A stretch of 64,000 nucleotides of DNA from Labilibaculum sp. (GTDB taxonomy: Bacteria; Bacteroidota; Bacteroidia; Bacteroidales; Marinifilaceae): positions 4,567,769-4,631,768 of the forward strand of contig NZ_OY761461.1 in the NCBI RefSeq assembly GCF_963664555.1, given 5' to 3'. The notes beneath the pieces are model-generated. The model saw nothing but the letters and a program-made list of their open reading frames with translations, ran no database searches and was not told the DNA's origin. Shown here in pieces: positions 44,120-54,059 of this stretch. The translations under genes and the position numbers were made by a program. How positions within the stretch are numbered: the stretch's first letter is position 1; the number at the start of each line of letters is the position of its first letter.

Positions 44120-44776
44120 TTGAATAATTTGCGCCTGATTATTTTCCTTGGGCTGATCTCTCTTATCGTGCTTGGAGGAAGTAAAAATGCTATCTCTCAG
44201 CGGATAGAAGCAGATACAGTATCTGTTGAACCGATTGTTAAAGTTCATTCTCCGCATAAAGCAACCATGTACTCTGTTGTATTTCCGGGTTTAGGACAAG
44301 CCTACAACAAAAAGTATTGGAAGATACCTATATTATACGCTGGAATTGGTGCAACCATTTATGCCATTAACTGGAATACCAAGAATTACAAAAAATACAA
44401 AAATGGCTTTAAAGATTTTTCTGAATTTTACGATTGGAAAATTCTCTCTGCAGAAGATAAACTAGAGACCGAAAAACCTACTGCGGATAGTTACCAGAAA
44501 ATTCTGGAAAATGATTGGGATGCAACAACAACATCCTATGATACTTGGTTTAAAAGCACTTTACAAAATGGTAAAGACTCTTATAAGCACGATCGCGATC
44601 TTAGCTATATCATTTTGGTCGGGGTTTACGTACTAAACATTGTTGATGCAGCCGTTGATGCACATTTCACCAATTTTAATGTGAACAATGACTTGACTAT
44701 TAAAGTAGAACCTGCGGTCAGTTATTCTGCTTTTTCGGGCAATTCTCTTGGCTTTAGATGCCAAATTACCTTTTAA
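44120..44776 (+). CDS. DUF5683 membrane protein
   Basis: 218 residues. No ATG suits the N-terminus, so I take the TTG at 44120 (MNNLRLIIFLGLISLIVLGG), which gives a signal-like helix. The DUF5683 core is YSVVFPGLGQAYNKKYWKIP followed by ILYAGIGATIYAINW, with a later hydrophobic YIILVGVYVLNIVDAAVDAHF. Family function unknown. It sits between parB and the lytic transglycosylase gene, which follows after 6 bases. Confidence 0.78.
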   Translation: MNNLRLIIFLGLISLIVLGGSKNAISQRIEADTVSVEPIVKVHSPHKATMYSVVFPGLGQAYNKKYWKIPILYAGIGATIYAINWNTKNYKKYKNGFKDFSEFYDWKILSAEDKLETEKPTADSYQKILENDWDATTTSYDTWFKSTLQNGKDSYKHDRDLSYIILVGVYVLNIVDAAVDAHFTNFNVNNDLTIKVEPAVSYSAFSGNSLGFRCQITF

Positions 44777-44782
44777 AAAACA

Positions 44783-46486
44783 ATGATGAAAAAAAAACAA
44801 TATATTTTACCCCTTATTTTTTTGGGTACTGCATTTGCTTGCAACACAATCAAACAGACAGGTTCTGAACAAACAGTCAAGACAACATCAGGAATTGAAC
44901 AAGTAACACTTTCTGAAATTGACACTTTATCGAAAGTCACAGAAAATGTAAGTGAGGAAACTGAAAAAGACTCTTTGGATTTTCTGAAAATTAATCCGGT
45001 TGATGTTCGTTGGGATCTAAATGACAGTATCAATACAACTTTCTCAAACAACCTAGACAGTCTGCTATATTCATGGTACGCAAAGAACACGTTTAAAACA
45101 AGAACATACAATCGGGACACGATTTCGGCTCAAGCAGAAAAAATTCCGGATTCAGTATATATCAAGCGATTGGAAGAAATTCCTTCTTTAATTGATTTAT
45201 CCTACAACAAAATCGTACGAAACTACATCGAACTGTATTCGCAAAGAAGAAGATCTCAGGTTGAAATGATGATGGGAATGTCGGAATACTACTTCCCGAT
45301 TATCGAAGAAATTTTGGACAAAGAAGGCCTGCCTCAGGAATTAAAATACTTACCCATCATTGAATCAGCTTTAAATCCAAAAGCACTATCCAGAGCCGGG
45401 GCAAGTGGTTTATGGCAATTTATGTATGGAACGGGAAGAATGTACAAGCTCGATATTAATACTTTTGTTGATGAACGAAGAGATCCTGTAAAAGCGAGTT
45501 ACGCTGCAGTAAAATATCTGAAAGATATGTACCGGGTTTACGGCAATTGGCATTTGGTAATTGCTGCCTACAACTGTGGACCAGGAAATGTAAATAAAGC
45601 AATCAGACGAAGTGGCGGCAAGAAAAACTATTGGGATATTTACTTTCACTTGCCTAAAGAAACAAGAGGATATGTACCTGCATTTATAGCTGCTCTTTAT
45701 ACTTTCAATTACCACAAAGAGCATCAGTTATTCCCGCAGCCATCTAATTTGCCGGTTGCATGCGACACTTTGCTCATAAATGAACAACTTCACTTTGATC
45801 AGGTGGCTAATGTTATCAACATTTCGAAAGAGCAATTAAGGGAATTAAATCCTCAATACAGAGCAGATATTATTCCTGCAAGTAAAGATGGTTATGCATT
45901 AAAAATACCTCTGCAGTACACAACAAAATTTATCGATAAGCAAGACTCTATTTTTGCTTATAAAAAGGAGTATTATTTTAGCATGAAAGACAAGGTAGTA
46001 AATCCTAATGACCGATACCAAAAGTTTGCCCATGTTACTCCCAAGGATAAAGCTAAGGTGTATTACAAAGTAAAATCGGGTGATGCCATCGGACTTATTG
46101 CTTCCTGGTTTCATGTTAGAACCTCGGATCTCAGCTATTGGAATAATGTAAGAAGAAACTTAATTAAAGTTGGCCAAAAACTAGTGCTGTATGTTCCTAA
46201 AGGAAAAGAATCCTATTATAGTAGCTTCAACACAATGAGTTACAGCCAAAAACAAGCTACATTAGGAAAAACAACTACATCCGTCAAAACAAGCACAAAA
46301 CAAATTCCACTAAATGCCAGTAATGGATCATACGTTTACTATACGGTTAAAAGAGGTGACAACTTTTGGACTATCGCCAAAAAATTTCCGGGTATTTCCA
46401 ACTCCGACATCATGAAAATTAATAATATAACAGATGATGGAAGTCTTAAAGTGGGTCAAAAATTGAAGATTCAACCCAAAAGCTAA
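44783..46486 (+). CDS. Membrane-bound lytic transglycosylase with two LysM domains
   Basis: 567 residues. Lipoprotein-type start MMKKKQYILPLIFLGTAFAC (Cys near 20). The SLT domain (about 175-300) has PIIESALNPKALSRAGASGL, WQFMYGTGRMYKLDIN, and AAYNCGPGNVNKAIRRSGG; the catalytic Glu is in IIESAL. Two LysM repeats follow: YYKVKSGDAIGLIASWFHV and YYTVKRGDNFWTIAKKFPG. MltD-like, cleaves peptidoglycan and releases anhydromuropeptides. A terminator follows. Confidence 0.92.
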   Translation: MMKKKQYILPLIFLGTAFACNTIKQTGSEQTVKTTSGIEQVTLSEIDTLSKVTENVSEETEKDSLDFLKINPVDVRWDLNDSINTTFSNNLDSLLYSWYAKNTFKTRTYNRDTISAQAEKIPDSVYIKRLEEIPSLIDLSYNKIVRNYIELYSQRRRSQVEMMMGMSEYYFPIIEEILDKEGLPQELKYLPIIESALNPKALSRAGASGLWQFMYGTGRMYKLDINTFVDERRDPVKASYAAVKYLKDMYRVYGNWHLVIAAYNCGPGNVNKAIRRSGGKKNYWDIYFHLPKETRGYVPAFIAALYTFNYHKEHQLFPQPSNLPVACDTLLINEQLHFDQVANVINISKEQLRELNPQYRADIIPASKDGYALKIPLQYTTKFIDKQDSIFAYKKEYYFSMKDKVVNPNDRYQKFAHVTPKDKAKVYYKVKSGDAIGLIASWFHVRTSDLSYWNNVRRNLIKVGQKLVLYVPKGKESYYSSFNTMSYSQKQATLGKTTTSVKTSTKQIPLNASNGSYVYYTVKRGDNFWTIAKKFPGISNSDIMKINNITDDGSLKVGQKLKIQPKS

Positions 46487-46507
46487 AATTAAATCCTATT
46501 AGGGTAA

Positions 46508-46545
46508 ATAAAAAAAACGAAGTAATTACTTCGTTTTTTTTGCTT
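46508..46545 (+). terminator. Terminator after the lytic transglycosylase
   Basis: AAAAAACGAAGTAATTACTTCGTTTTTT is a perfect palindrome (arms ACGAAGTAA/TTACTTCGT) with a T-run on both sides. Confidence 0.88.
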
Positions 46546-46862
46546 TTTTATTAACAATACCAAACATTTTATTAACAAAAACTAAATATTTTTATTTGTA
46601 TTCCTTTTAAATAAAGCTCATTGAAAGTGTTGTACACACTGGTTTTACTGATCAAAAACCTTTTTATCACAACAAACAATTCATACATTAATCAAAAACT
46701 TTTGATCGGAAAGGAATATATAATTAAATTGGCATCAATAAATAAAATCAGGCCAGATCTGATTTATTTATCCCGATTTATTGATATGCTAATAAGCTTC
46801 TGGTAAATTCTTTCCCGGAATTGCCAGAAGCCGGGATAAAACAACTCTTCTTACTATCCTTT
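46546..46862. other. Intergenic region between the transglycosylase and gldG
   Basis: A 61-codon plus-strand frame (46621-46806, TTG start) is low-complexity and unsupported. At 46807-46829 TCCCGG faces CCGGGA with a 12-base loop, just past the gldG stop; it may mark the 3' end of gldG, though the T-run is absent. Confidence 0.4.
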
Positions 46863-48377
46863 TTACTTTATAAATCCAGGTTTCATTCTTTTGGATCGCT
46901 TTCTTCGTCTTCTTTCAAAACGGAGCAAACCATATGCAATTATTAGTACGAGGGGAAGTAAGAAATTAAGATATTTCAAAAAGAAAACTCTGGCATCAGT
47001 AATTTCTTTTATCGGACGTGAAGAAACGCCTTTTGTTCGCAGCGACATCAATCCGGTATCATCACTTAGCCAATCTACCGCATTTGCTAAAAAATTAATA
47101 TTATCCCTCTGAATAGCAATTTTACCAGCTCCCATACCATTCACAATAAAATCTCCATCACCTACAACACAAATTCGCGCTTCCTTTTCACCCCCCATAT
47201 TACCACTAATTGTGGCGGCAACAGTTAAATCGGGATAAAGAAAATCCTGAGCCCGCCATATTCTTCCAATATTAAAACTAATTGGCGCTTTTAATTTCCC
47301 CGAAATATCGGATGTAAAAGCAAGAGGCTGATAATTCATCTTACTATCACCAATAAAACTAATCGGGCTTGCAAATTGCAGTACAACCGTTTCTATCCCA
47401 TCGGTAATCGTATGATTTGCAAATTTTGATATCACAGGCAAAAAAGGAAAATTAATCTGCTGTGGATAGGAAAAATATCCTTGTTGCTGAACCGTAACAG
47501 TTCCACACTTTTTATCAACAATAAAGGAATCATCAACATATAAACCTTTGCTTTGCAACCATGTTTCTAAACCAGTATTCACCAAAACACCAATTCCATC
47601 ATTCAACATTCCGTTTACCCGTTCAATAGCTATAAATAAGTTACCTCCTTCAGCTAAATATTTATCTAAGCGTGATAATTGTGTTGACGAAATGGTTGCC
47701 ATAGGTCCAATTAACATCAAAGACTTGTAATCCGAAAGATCAGGTTCAGATAACAAATGAATCTGTTTTACATCGTATAAAATAGACAATTCAGTGATTG
47801 CCTGTTCCAATTTTCCAAGTGCAGGTTCACCATGTCCAACAATGTAACCGATTTTAGGTTTATCCTTGATGGTTAGCCTTTTAATTAAGGTCGACAATGT
47901 ATACTCCATAACGATTCCAGGCTTTATTAATGGAATAATTTCCGACTTATCCCCAACCTGAATAGACATTCCCAAAAATACCCTTTGCACTTTAATTTGA
48001 TCCCTTTCCCGAACTTCTAGAGGTACCGGGTTGATGCCTGCCTCGATGGCCTCTTGCTCCAACTCCTCATTCGTATTGGGATTGATAAATTCAAAATCAA
48101 TTTTCTTCTTACTGTAATTATTATATTCCGTTAAAAGATTCTTTAAATCCTGTACAGTCCGATTAACGTCCGGAGGTAAATTATCAGAAACATACAAAGT
48201 AATTATAATAGGAGTCTCTACCTCTCTTAAAATTCGTTTGGTTGAACGATCCAATGTATATCTCTTATCCTCGGTAAAATCAGCACGAAAGAAAAAAACC
48301 GAAGAAATAAAATTCAGAATGATTAAAATCCCAGCAACAACTAAACTGCTATATATTATATTTTTTCTTTTAGTCAT
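46863..48377 (-). CDS. gldG: Gliding-associated ABC transporter component GldG
   Basis: 504 residues. N-terminal membrane helix (SSLVVAGILIILNFISSVFF), then DKRYTLDRSTKRIL, the GldG start. A soluble domain contains LKNLLTEYNNYSKKKIDFEF, GYIVGHGEPALGKLE and LMLIGPMATISSTQLSRLDKYL (DUF4350-like). A C-terminal helix and a basic tail (RRRRKRSKRMK) end it. The gene is the last of gldA-gldF-gldG, overlapping or close. In flavobacteria this transporter is linked to gliding. Confidence 0.92.
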   Translation of the reverse strand: MTKRKNIIYSSLVVAGILIILNFISSVFFFRADFTEDKRYTLDRSTKRILREVETPIIITLYVSDNLPPDVNRTVQDLKNLLTEYNNYSKKKIDFEFINPNTNEELEQEAIEAGINPVPLEVRERDQIKVQRVFLGMSIQVGDKSEIIPLIKPGIVMEYTLSTLIKRLTIKDKPKIGYIVGHGEPALGKLEQAITELSILYDVKQIHLLSEPDLSDYKSLMLIGPMATISSTQLSRLDKYLAEGGNLFIAIERVNGMLNDGIGVLVNTGLETWLQSKGLYVDDSFIVDKKCGTVTVQQQGYFSYPQQINFPFLPVISKFANHTITDGIETVVLQFASPISFIGDSKMNYQPLAFTSDISGKLKAPISFNIGRIWRAQDFLYPDLTVAATISGNMGGEKEARICVVGDGDFIVNGMGAGKIAIQRDNINFLANAVDWLSDDTGLMSLRTKGVSSRPIKEITDARVFFLKYLNFLLPLVLIIAYGLLRFERRRRKRSKRMKPGFIK

Positions 48378-48387
48378 AAATCAGGAT

Positions 48388-49107
48388 TTACAGATTACGA
48401 TTTGATAGAATCATTTTTGACGTAAAAAGGCAGAAAAACACAATAGATAAGAAATAAATCAGATCTTTTGTATCAACAACACCTCTTGATATTGATTCAA
48501 AATGAGTTGAAAGACTCATATAACTAAAGAAACTTCCAAGGAAGCCTACAAAGTTAGAAGCCAACACATCAAAAATAATGTGAAAAAATATTCCTATGGA
48601 CAAGGCGGTTAAAGATGCAATTATTGGATTTGATGCAACACAAGACGCAAGCAATCCAATACTAATATAAACCATACTCATAAGCAATAAGCCCACGTAT
48701 CCCAATAAAATTGCAGAATGATCTACTGGACCAATTGCCCACAATGTGAAATAATAAATTACTGTTGGAGCCAGTGCTATTGCAATTAACAGTAAAGTGG
48801 ACAAAAACTTACCAAAAATTAATTGCCAATCGCTCACAGGCTTAGTAAGCAAAAGCTCAAGGGTACCAGCTTTTAATTCCCCGGCAATTGAACGCATAGT
48901 AAGAGCCGGAATAAAAATAAATAAACTCCAGTAGGCCACTGTAAAAAATGTATTGAGATTGGCTTGCCCCACAAAAAAGACATCAGCCCCGTAAATCCAT
49001 GTAAAAAAACCACTAAACCCTAGAAAAATAACGATTAATACATAAGCCGTTAATGAATCAAAAAAAGTGCTTAGCTCTCTGCCGGCAATGTGAATAATTT
49101 GTTTCAT
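48388..49107 (-). CDS. gldF: Gliding-associated ABC transporter permease GldF
   Basis: 239 residues with six membrane helices. GldF pattern: RELSTFFDSLTAYVLIVIFL at the start, SIAGELKAGTLELLLTKPVS (cytoplasmic loop that couples to the ATPase) and ALSIGIFFHIIFDVL. gldG starts 10 bases after the stop of gldF; gldA ends 6 bases before its start. Confidence 0.92.
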   Translation of the reverse strand: MKQIIHIAGRELSTFFDSLTAYVLIVIFLGFSGFFTWIYGADVFFVGQANLNTFFTVAYWSLFIFIPALTMRSIAGELKAGTLELLLTKPVSDWQLIFGKFLSTLLLIAIALAPTVIYYFTLWAIGPVDHSAILLGYVGLLLMSMVYISIGLLASCVASNPIIASLTALSIGIFFHIIFDVLASNFVGFLGSFFSYMSLSTHFESISRGVVDTKDLIYFLSIVFFCLFTSKMILSNRNL

Positions 49108-49113
49108 AAAGAT

Positions 49114-50043
49114 CTAACGAAGGGTTAATTCCCGAAATATATCCTCCAGTTTTGTTTCTGTAGGTGTCAACTCAGTAATGTAATAATTATTTTGAACACA
49201 TGTATTAAATATTGCTTTAACTGATGTAGTATTGGGTAAAGACTGAATTTCAAACAATTGCTTATCAACATCAATAATATCAATAGAATCGATCGTTTCT
49301 ATCTCAAATAAAGATTTAAAGATATAATCAATATTTCCCCCTTGTACTCCCAATTTTAAGATCTCATTTCCCTGGGCCTGCTTCCTTAATTCTTCGGCAG
49401 TCCCATCCACTACAATTCTACCATTATTAATAATTAAAATACGATCACAAGTAGCCTCAACCTCCGCTAAAATATGAGAACTTAAAATAACCGTTTTTTC
49501 TTTTCCAATACGCTTAATAAGCTCCCGAATCTCTACAATCTGATTTGGATCAAGCCCTGTAGTTGGCTCATCGAGAATTAGTATATCCGGATCATGAATT
49601 AAAGCCTGCGCCAATCCAACTCTTTGCTGATAACCTTTTGACAGCTCACCAATTAATTTATGCTTTTCCCCTTCCAAACCACAAGTCCGAATCATATCCA
49701 ATATCCTTTCAGGAATAAGATATTTTGGTATCCCGTGAATTTTAGCAATGAACTCCAGAAAATCAATGATGTTCATTTCCTGATACAAAGGATTATTTTC
49801 GGCCAAATATCCAATATTCTTCTTAATGATTTCGGGATGATCATGAATAGAATAACCACCAACCAATACATCTCCTTCTTCAGGTTTAATAAAACACGCG
49901 ATTGCTTTCATAGTAGTCGTTTTTCCTGCTCCGTTTGGACCCAGAAAACCCAAAACCTCTCCAGCTTTCACACGAAAAGATACATTATCAACAGCCTTTT
50001 GAGGACCGTATCTTTTGGTTAGATGTTCAACAACAATATCCAT
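49114..50043 (-). CDS. gldA: Gliding-associated ABC transporter ATPase GldA
   Basis: 309 residues. Walker A GFLGPNGAGKTTTMKAI, signature LSKGYQQRVGLAQALI, Walker B DILILDEPTTGLDPNQ, His switch SSHIL. The long C-terminal part is typical for GldA. First gene of the operon; a TAAATTTG at 50069-50076 (minus) may be its -7 promoter box. With gldF and gldG this is the full GldAFG set in one window. Confidence 0.93.
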   Translation of the reverse strand: MDIVVEHLTKRYGPQKAVDNVSFRVKAGEVLGFLGPNGAGKTTTMKAIACFIKPEEGDVLVGGYSIHDHPEIIKKNIGYLAENNPLYQEMNIIDFLEFIAKIHGIPKYLIPERILDMIRTCGLEGEKHKLIGELSKGYQQRVGLAQALIHDPDILILDEPTTGLDPNQIVEIRELIKRIGKEKTVILSSHILAEVEATCDRILIINNGRIVVDGTAEELRKQAQGNEILKLGVQGGNIDYIFKSLFEIETIDSIDIIDVDKQLFEIQSLPNTTSVKAIFNTCVQNNYYITELTPTETKLEDIFRELTLR

Positions 50044-50211
50044 ATAAGAAAAATCTAATTGTATCTAACAAATTTAGAAAAAAGGTCATCTATCTAACTG
50101 AACTGTTATCGATTTAACAATTATTAACAGTAAATAATCAGATGGGCTGGCTGCCTTTTCTGTCATTTAATGAAATTAAGTATTTTTACAGCTCAAATAC
50201 ACAATAAAAAT

Positions 50212-50865
50212 ATGATTAAAGCAATTATTTTTGATATGGATGGTCTTTTGATAAACTCAGAACCATTCTGGCAGGAGAGCGAAACAAAGGTATTCTCATC
50301 ACTTGGACTTGATGTAAATAACAAAATGTTTGAACAGTTCATGGGAAAAAGAATAGATGAGATAGTTGAAATAATGCACAAAATGATGCCTTGGAATCAT
50401 GTTTCAAAAGAAAAGGTTACAGAAGATATTGTTGAAAATGTTATTCGTTTGGTCTTGGAAAAAGGAACTTGTTTGGATGGCGTGAATAAGACTCTGGAGA
50501 TTTTACAGCAGGCTTCCTTTAAAATTGGACTTGCTTCATCCTCCAAAATGAAAATTATCTCAGCGGTTTTAGAAAAACTGCAGCTTCATGATTATTTCGA
50601 AGTGGTTCATTCGGCCGAATTTGAAAAATATGGAAAACCACATCCACAGGTTTTTATTACAACGGCTGAATTACTCGGCATTCCCCCATCAGAATGCCTG
50701 GTTTTCGAGGACTCATTAAATGGTGTAATCTCCGCTCTTGCGGCAGGCATGAAATGTATTGCGGTTCCTGAGAAAGATGCCTTTAACCTCAATAAATTTG
50801 TAATCGCAAATAAAGTTCTTGATAGTTTGAATGATTTTGAGATTCCTCAACTTAAGAATTTATAA
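50212..50865 (+). CDS. HAD-family hexitol phosphatase-like protein (HxpB/YniC type)
   Basis: 217 residues from the ATG at 50212; the frame is open from 50170. HAD motif I IFDMDGLLINSEPFWQ, motif II in LASSSKMK, motif III GKPHPQVFITTAELLG, motif IV VFEDSLNGVISALAAGM. Closest to the beta-phosphoglucomutase/hexitol phosphatase subfamily. It acts on small sugar phosphates; substrate not deduced. Its last 14 bases overlap the convergent shikimate kinase gene. Confidence 0.85.
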   Translation: MIKAIIFDMDGLLINSEPFWQESETKVFSSLGLDVNNKMFEQFMGKRIDEIVEIMHKMMPWNHVSKEKVTEDIVENVIRLVLEKGTCLDGVNKTLEILQQASFKIGLASSSKMKIISAVLEKLQLHDYFEVVHSAEFEKYGKPHPQVFITTAELLGIPPSECLVFEDSLNGVISALAAGMKCIAVPEKDAFNLNKFVIANKVLDSLNDFEIPQLKNL

Positions 50866-51364
50866 CTGGATCCAGAATTGCTGTAAAATCATCTAATTCC
50901 AAATTACCAGAGACCATTTTGTACTGTGACTTTTCATAATAAGGCATCCTGAACTTCAAATGCCTTGTTATGTAGTCAAGTAATTCATCCTGAGAAAAAT
51001 TTTTCACTAAAGGACGCTCGCTATCGGAGTTGGTAATTCGCTCCCGAAGCAATAAAGGACTGCATTCGATAAACAAGGTAACCCCCAATCGATTCATCTC
51101 CTCCATATTGTTATTAAAACAAGGAGCTCCGCCCCCTGTAGCTACAATAAGATTTTCAGCTTCGAAAATTGATTTCAAAGCATCATGCTCCCGTTGCCGA
51201 AAACCAGACTCTCCAAATTTTTCGAAGATTTTCGGGATCGTTAACTTCTCTCTCTCTTCAATCAGAGTATCAAGATCAACAAAATGAAAACCATAATGGG
51301 CCGCAATAATCTTACCCCAGCGTGATTTACCACACCCCATATATCCAATCAAAAAAATCTTCAT
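50852..51364 (-). CDS. aroK: Shikimate kinase
   Basis: 170 residues. P-loop IGYMGCGKSRWGKIIA, shikimate-binding DLDTLIEE and ESGFRQREHDALK, VATGGGAPCFNN, and the lid SERPLVKNF. It makes shikimate-3-phosphate in aromatic amino-acid synthesis. Its 3' end overlaps the HAD gene by 14 bases, tail to tail. Confidence 0.94.
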   Translation of the reverse strand: MKIFLIGYMGCGKSRWGKIIAAHYGFHFVDLDTLIEEREKLTIPKIFEKFGESGFRQREHDALKSIFEAENLIVATGGGAPCFNNNMEEMNRLGVTLFIECSPLLLRERITNSDSERPLVKNFSQDELLDYITRHLKFRMPYYEKSQYKMVSGNLELDDFTAILDPVINS

Positions 51365-51411
51365 TGCAAAATTTAAAATAAGTGAAGCATAACAATTCGC
51401 TGAAAAAGAAA

Positions 51412-54009
51412 TTAATCCTGATTATTTTCAGTGTTATCATCTACATCAACCTCAACACCTTCAATATTTTCATTCTCCTCTTCGCGTTGCAAAGGCTCTA
51501 TTTCTTTGATTTCAGAAACTTCGTAAATAGATAATCTTTTCCCTCTTGCTTTGTATGATTTCACACCAATAAACTCATTTCCATCTACAATTTCATTAGG
51601 CCGGTCTGCATTTTTACCACCATATGAAATTTCGAATCTTGGATATTGCTCATCGGTTAAGCAAACCAGTCTATTTTCAGGATTCTCACCTAAGAAACTT
51701 ACCTCTTTGCCATTTCCTTCCATGGTAAAACGTTTCAGGTAATAATAGTCCTGATCGGCATCAAAAAACACAGCAGACCAAATCTTTTCATCGTCATATT
51801 TTTCAATAATACTGATATTATCAGGATAGTGATTGCTTAAATCGAAGCTCGTAAAATGAAATGAGGATGCTCTTGTTACAACAAGAATCTTATCATCACC
51901 TGTAAATTCGCCAATAAAATCACCTCTTTGATCTGTATTTATACGCAAAACATCAGGGTCAAACCATATTTTTCTTCCTCCTAAAGTAGAAACTCCTTCT
52001 TGTTTCAGAGTGATCTTATGAACGTCATTTCTGGATAGTATATTCCCCATTGAAGCACGTCCTTTAACAGCCAATTCCGCAAAATCAAATTCAAATACTG
52101 TTTTTTTCAAACGAGCCTTTGGTTTTAAAACAACACGAATAACTTCAGCCTCACCATTTGGATTCGCACTAAAATACAGAATTCGTGAACCATCTGTAGA
52201 TTTGGTGATATCATACTCCTTGTCACGGGTAATGCTGGTTACCGAAAAACGTTTTACGTAAGAGTTTCCGCCCTTGCCATCCCGATAAGCTACATTATAA
52301 ATCGTTCTCTTATCATTCTTACCAAATACTGCTATATGCAACAAATTCTTTCCAACAAAACACTTATCAGCTACTTTGGTCACAAAATAAGTACCGTCTT
52401 TCCTAATCACAATAATATCATCAATATCAGAACAATCGCAGATATACTCATCCTTCTTCAGACCGGTTCCAATAAAGCCTTCCTCTCTGTTAACGTATAA
52501 TTTTTCGTTGGCAACCACTACTTTGGTTGCTACAATATTTTCGAAACTTCTAATTTCAGTTTTTCTTTCACGCCCAATTCCATATTTCTTCTTTATGGAT
52601 TTATAATACCTGATTGTGAAAGGAATAATATTTGCCAAATGAACTTCAATTTCCGCAATCTCATCTTCAATAGATTGAATAAAATCCTTGGCTTTATTAA
52701 TATCGAATTTAGAAATTCTTTTAATTTTAATCTCAGTCAACCGCACAACATCATCGCGGGTTACGGCGCGCATTAAGTTTCCCGTAAAAGGTTTTAATCC
52801 AGTATCGATAGTTTGGATTACCTCTTCCCAGCTTTCACACTCCTCAATGTCCCGATAGATTCTGTTTTCAATAAAAATTCGCTCCAAAGAAGCATAATGC
52901 CATGATTCTTCGAGTTCATTTTTTCGTATTTCAAGCTCCAGCTTCAGTAAAGCAACCGTATTATCGGCAGCGCGTCTTAAAATTTCAGCAACTCCAATAA
53001 ATTTCGGTTTATCATTCTCTACAATACATGCATTGGGTGAAATAGAAATTTCACAATCTGTAAAAGCATAAAGAGCATCAATGGTATTATCGGAAGAAAT
53101 TCCATTGGCCAAATGAATCTGAATCTCAACAAATTCAGCCGTATTGTCGTCAATTTTTTTGATCTTGATCTTTCCTTTATCATTTGCTTTGATAATGGAT
53201 TCAATTACGCTTGACGTTGTTTTTCCAAATGGAATTTCAGTAATTTTAAGAGTTCGGTTATCGAACTTTTCAATTCTAGCTCTCACTTTTACTGCACCAC
53301 CACGCAAACCATCATTGTAACGGCTTACTTCAACCAATCCAGCTGTTGGGAAATCCGGATAAAGTTCAAACTCCTCACCACTTAGGTAGGACACACAAGC
53401 ATCAATTAATTCGTTGAAATTATGTGGTAAAATTTTGGATGCCAGTCCAACTGCAATACCTTCTACCCCTTGCGCCAATAATAATGGAAATTTTACCGGA
53501 AGCGTAATTGGTTCTTTGTTACGCCCGTCGTAAGATTGTTTCCAATTAGTTGTTTTTGGATTAAAAAGAACCTCCAAAGCAAATTTGGATAAACGTGCTT
53601 CAATATATCTTGGTGCGGCAGCAGAATCACCGGTAAGGATATTCCCCCAGTTTCCCTGCATGTCAATCAACAAATCTTTTTGTCCCAGCTGAACCAGCGC
53701 ATCTCCAATTGAAGCATCTCCATGAGGATGATACTGCATGGTGTTACCAATAATATTGGCTACCTTATTGTATCGCCCATCATCCAGTTGCTTCATGGCA
53801 TGCAAAATTCTTCGCTGAACAGGCTTTAACCCATCATTTACATAAGGTACAGCTCGTTCTAAAATCACATAGGATGCATAATCCAGAAACCAATTTTGAT
53901 ACATCCCGGAAAGATATGTCACATTCCTCATTGCTTCGGAGTGCACGCCATTCAAATCATTAGCCATTTCCTCTGGGATTTCCATACCATTTGTCTCGTC
54001 GTTATTCAT
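51412..54009 (-). CDS. parC: DNA topoisomerase IV subunit A (Bacteroidota ParC type)
   Basis: 865 residues. Active-site Tyr in AAPRYIEARLSKFALEV, quinolone region YHPHGDASIGDALVQLGQ, GVEGIAVGLASKILPHN, and the C-terminal pinwheel domain. An acidic, disordered tail (about 30 residues, ENENIEGVEVDVDDN) ends it. It follows parE by 50 bases. It decatenates daughter chromosomes and is a quinolone target. Confidence 0.92.
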   Translation of the reverse strand: MNNDETNGMEIPEEMANDLNGVHSEAMRNVTYLSGMYQNWFLDYASYVILERAVPYVNDGLKPVQRRILHAMKQLDDGRYNKVANIIGNTMQYHPHGDASIGDALVQLGQKDLLIDMQGNWGNILTGDSAAAPRYIEARLSKFALEVLFNPKTTNWKQSYDGRNKEPITLPVKFPLLLAQGVEGIAVGLASKILPHNFNELIDACVSYLSGEEFELYPDFPTAGLVEVSRYNDGLRGGAVKVRARIEKFDNRTLKITEIPFGKTTSSVIESIIKANDKGKIKIKKIDDNTAEFVEIQIHLANGISSDNTIDALYAFTDCEISISPNACIVENDKPKFIGVAEILRRAADNTVALLKLELEIRKNELEESWHYASLERIFIENRIYRDIEECESWEEVIQTIDTGLKPFTGNLMRAVTRDDVVRLTEIKIKRISKFDINKAKDFIQSIEDEIAEIEVHLANIIPFTIRYYKSIKKKYGIGRERKTEIRSFENIVATKVVVANEKLYVNREEGFIGTGLKKDEYICDCSDIDDIIVIRKDGTYFVTKVADKCFVGKNLLHIAVFGKNDKRTIYNVAYRDGKGGNSYVKRFSVTSITRDKEYDITKSTDGSRILYFSANPNGEAEVIRVVLKPKARLKKTVFEFDFAELAVKGRASMGNILSRNDVHKITLKQEGVSTLGGRKIWFDPDVLRINTDQRGDFIGEFTGDDKILVVTRASSFHFTSFDLSNHYPDNISIIEKYDDEKIWSAVFFDADQDYYYLKRFTMEGNGKEVSFLGENPENRLVCLTDEQYPRFEISYGGKNADRPNEIVDGNEFIGVKSYKARGKRLSIYEVSEIKEIEPLQREEENENIEGVEVDVDDNTENNQD

Positions 54010-54059
54010 AGAGGTATTTGGGTTTATTTAGTTCTAATAAATCGATTGATGAAACTTGC

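Noticed and set aside
46621..46806. 61-codon plus-strand frame starting with TTG
   Set aside because: Low-complexity composition, begins just after a terminator with no promoter signal, no recognisable domain.
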